Origin: Argentina anserina
Lineage: Eukaryota; Streptophyta; Magnoliopsida; Rosales; Rosaceae
NCBI RefSeq assembly: GCF_933775445.1
Contig: NC_065877.1
Location: 21,576,001-21,640,000, forward strand
Direction of reading: 5' to 3'
DNA length: 64,000 bases
Made by a program: the position numbers and the translations under genes. A model generated the notes under the pieces. It was given only the letters and a program-made list of their open reading frames with translations, was not told where the DNA came from and ran no database searches. This document shows, in pieces, positions 62,280 to 64,000 of this stretch. Position 1 is the first letter of the stretch; each line of letters begins with the position of its first letter.

Positions 62280-62450
62280 AGACAATATGGGAGATCAGGG
62301 TGGCTGTAGCAGAGGCAAGAATATAGAAACTTCAGGTGAGGGTGAGGAACACGAGGGAGAGAAGATAACGGGAGAAAAGAAGAAGAAGAAGAGGGTCAGA
62401 GAGAGAGGAATGGAGATAGAGTTGATATGAAGCAAGAAGCACTATCTAAA
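62280..62450 (-). promoter_or_regulatory. GA-rich 5' leader of the HCT-type gene
   Basis: On the plus strand this is rich in GAGA/AGAAGAAG, so pyrimidine-rich on the gene strand, typical of plant 5' UTRs. The transcription start is probably within or just above it. Confidence 0.4.
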
Positions 62451-62494
62451 AAGTGGTAAGTGAATGACAATGCCCCGGAGCATATCTGTCACTC

Positions 62495-62501
62495 ACCTAC
62501 C
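62495..62501 (+). promoter_or_regulatory. AC-I element (ACCTACC)
   Basis: Exact ACCTACC, 378 bp from the HCT start codon. R2R3-MYB factors bind AC elements in promoters of phenylpropanoid and lignin genes. Confidence 0.55.
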
Positions 62502-62509
62502 GCGCCTGC

Positions 62510-63480
62510 CAACTTTCCCTCTCATCGGAATTATATATTTACTTTCCAAAGAGAAACGGTCTTCCCAATTTTATATTCTCCACGTACAATCAGATAATAT
62601 AATGAAAATAATTGTATTACCCTAAACTCTACATATTTGCTATGCCTAAGTTGCACAAGTTTGGACTCAATTCCTAATCGACACAGCAATCCTGTACTGT
62701 ACAATCTGTAACTGACAAATTTTCATGTGAAGTATTATAGAAAACATTAACAATTTCTTTAAATTTATTTAATTCATTCATAATCACCCTACCAAAGTAC
62801 CAATATATAAAGTGTATTTAATTTAGGTAGCTAGTCGGTTATGTACGTGCGTTAATGAATTACTAAATTAGTTACACACTCAATTGAGCAATATTACAAC
62901 TAAGATTCACGAGGATATCCCAACACAATTAAACTCCTGGCGTATAACTATTACCCTAAACGCATATGGGAGTTGAGAGTCAATATTTGAGGTTACACGC
63001 CAGGTTACCTTACCCGCTTTACCGCATCCGGATTACAAGATGTACGTTATACAAAATTCGAAGAATAAAAAAGTGGACAAGAAATTGAATTGCAATTAAC
63101 AAGACTTCTCTTAATATATATGATGATTATGAAGAGAAAGGGAAGTGATGTGACTGATTAGAAAGAAGGGTATTCAAATATGAATGTATGATATAGGAAG
63201 CAAGAGAGAGTTGGTAAGAAAGGGACACGCGGCCTCCTGTGATCATTTCTTCAACAGACGGATTCTCCCCGGATGTGGTGTGGTTTTGTTTGCCTTAGTT
63301 GGTGAAAGCTTAGGAGCAATACAAAATGGAATGGAGGGAGAGAAAGATCAGAGAAAGTTGGTGAGATGGTGACCCATGAATCCCCCCCTCGATCTCGTTT
63401 TGTTTATTTCTACTGTAATCGTAATTAGTTGCACTAGAGATTAAGAGAGTAGAGACTACTCATACTGGTAGTAATAGTAG
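62510..63480. other. Upstream region between HCT and the right-edge promoter
   Basis: No gene supported. A 62-codon plus-strand frame at 63184-63372 has no recognisable feature. Confidence 0.5.
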
Positions 63481-63483
63481 TCC

Positions 63484-63490
63484 ACCAACC
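63484..63490 (+). promoter_or_regulatory. AC-II element (ACCAACC)
   Basis: Exact ACCAACC, ~1.37 kb upstream of the HCT start. It may serve either neighbour. Confidence 0.4.
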
Positions 63491-63639
63491 CTTGACCCGA
63501 AATAAAACTAAACGACTCGCCCACCTGACCCTGATCGGTGGGTCCCACCCGCGGGGCTGGTGAGTTTGGGTTTGATTACCATCGTATGCTGACGACATGC
63601 TGAAACGAGAAATATGGCTCGACGGTACGTTATAACGGC

Positions 63640-63646
63640 GGTAGGT
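63640..63646 (-). promoter_or_regulatory. AC-I element, inverted (GGTAGGT)
   Basis: Exact complement of ACCTACC, about 290 bp upstream of the TATA box of the probable right-edge gene and 1.5 kb from HCT. Confidence 0.4.
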
Positions 63647-63929
63647 AGAGGCCGTTAGTTCTGACGCCAGCGTGAATTTTAGGGGTGTCCAGGTGGCGCC
63701 TGGCTCTGGCTGTTATACTGTTATTCTGGTCTATTTCAAATTCTGGCTATATCTGAAACTGGTTACAGTTGAGGTATTTATGTCGGTCTGTAATGGCTAA
63801 AACATTATAGTTAAAACTAATTATTATGGCAAAAATTTGGGAACAGAGCTCTTGTAACGACCGGACCAGCAATAATTGAAAACCTAGCACAGTGAGCCAT
63901 TTAAGCTACATCATGTCATCTCAATAACG

Positions 63930-64000
63930 TATATAAAAGGCCATTCTTCGAACAAGCACATCAAAAATTCACAATCAGAACCGAAGTTTGTGTCTCTTTG
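63930..64000 (+). promoter_or_regulatory. Probable core promoter and leader of a gene beyond the window
   Basis: A consensus TATA box (TATATAAAAG, 63930-63939) is followed ~30 bases later by a CA-rich leader-like stretch (ACAAGCACATCAAAAATTCAC). No ATG appears before the window ends. Confidence 0.45.

Overview
This is plant nuclear DNA. It has GT-AG introns, AT-rich intergenic DNA, many LTR retrotransposons and MITEs, a plant LRR receptor kinase and a lignin-pathway acyltransferase. A eudicot is clear. A rosaceous (Rosoideae-like) plant is my best guess from the repeat families, but that is recall and not something I could test. I see no rRNA, tRNA, CRISPR or bacterial features.

Layout. 1-1787: left-truncated Ty3-type LTR element on the minus strand (gag, PBS, 5' LTR). 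3284-17276: three related small genes on the minus strand (A, B, C) that encode secreted proline-rich peptides. They are separated by a decayed Ty1/copia element (4614-10151), a long-TIR MITE (10754-11398) and a hAT-like element carrying a 504-bp satellite (13757-16112). 17303-22900: AT-rich DNA with a minisatellite, a MITE and a possible small secreted-protein remnant. 23080-26303: an LRR-XII-type, non-RD receptor-like kinase with one intron, apparently intact. 27921-34837: relics of an old copia element. 34843-39260: a non-autonomous LTR element with long LTRs. 39266-44390: repeats, including a 5'-truncated LINE-type insertion with a 17-bp target-site duplication. 45360-46949: a five-exon methyl-CpG-binding-domain (MBD) gene. 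47061-52913: a very young copia element (LTRs differ at one of 287 positions) that landed just downstream of the MBD stop, inside a 213-bp coding-like tandem repeat. 53384-53825: a second copy of the 19.7-kb MITE. 54559-57498: a tandem pair of two-exon genes for small secreted, possibly membrane-anchored proteins. 58358-62117: an HCT-type BAHD acyltransferase on the minus strand with lignin-type AC elements upstream. 63930-64000: probably the promoter and leader of a plus-strand gene beyond the window.

Functions do not form an operon-like unit. The genes of most interest are the two local families of small secreted proteins: A/B/C, with a D-D/N-D-Y plus poly-proline motif in B and C, and the 54.5/57.0-kb pair. 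Neither matched a family I can name. Large parts of the remainder are transposable elements, whose boundaries were set from LTR pairs, PBS/PPT sites and target-site duplications read directly from the sequence.
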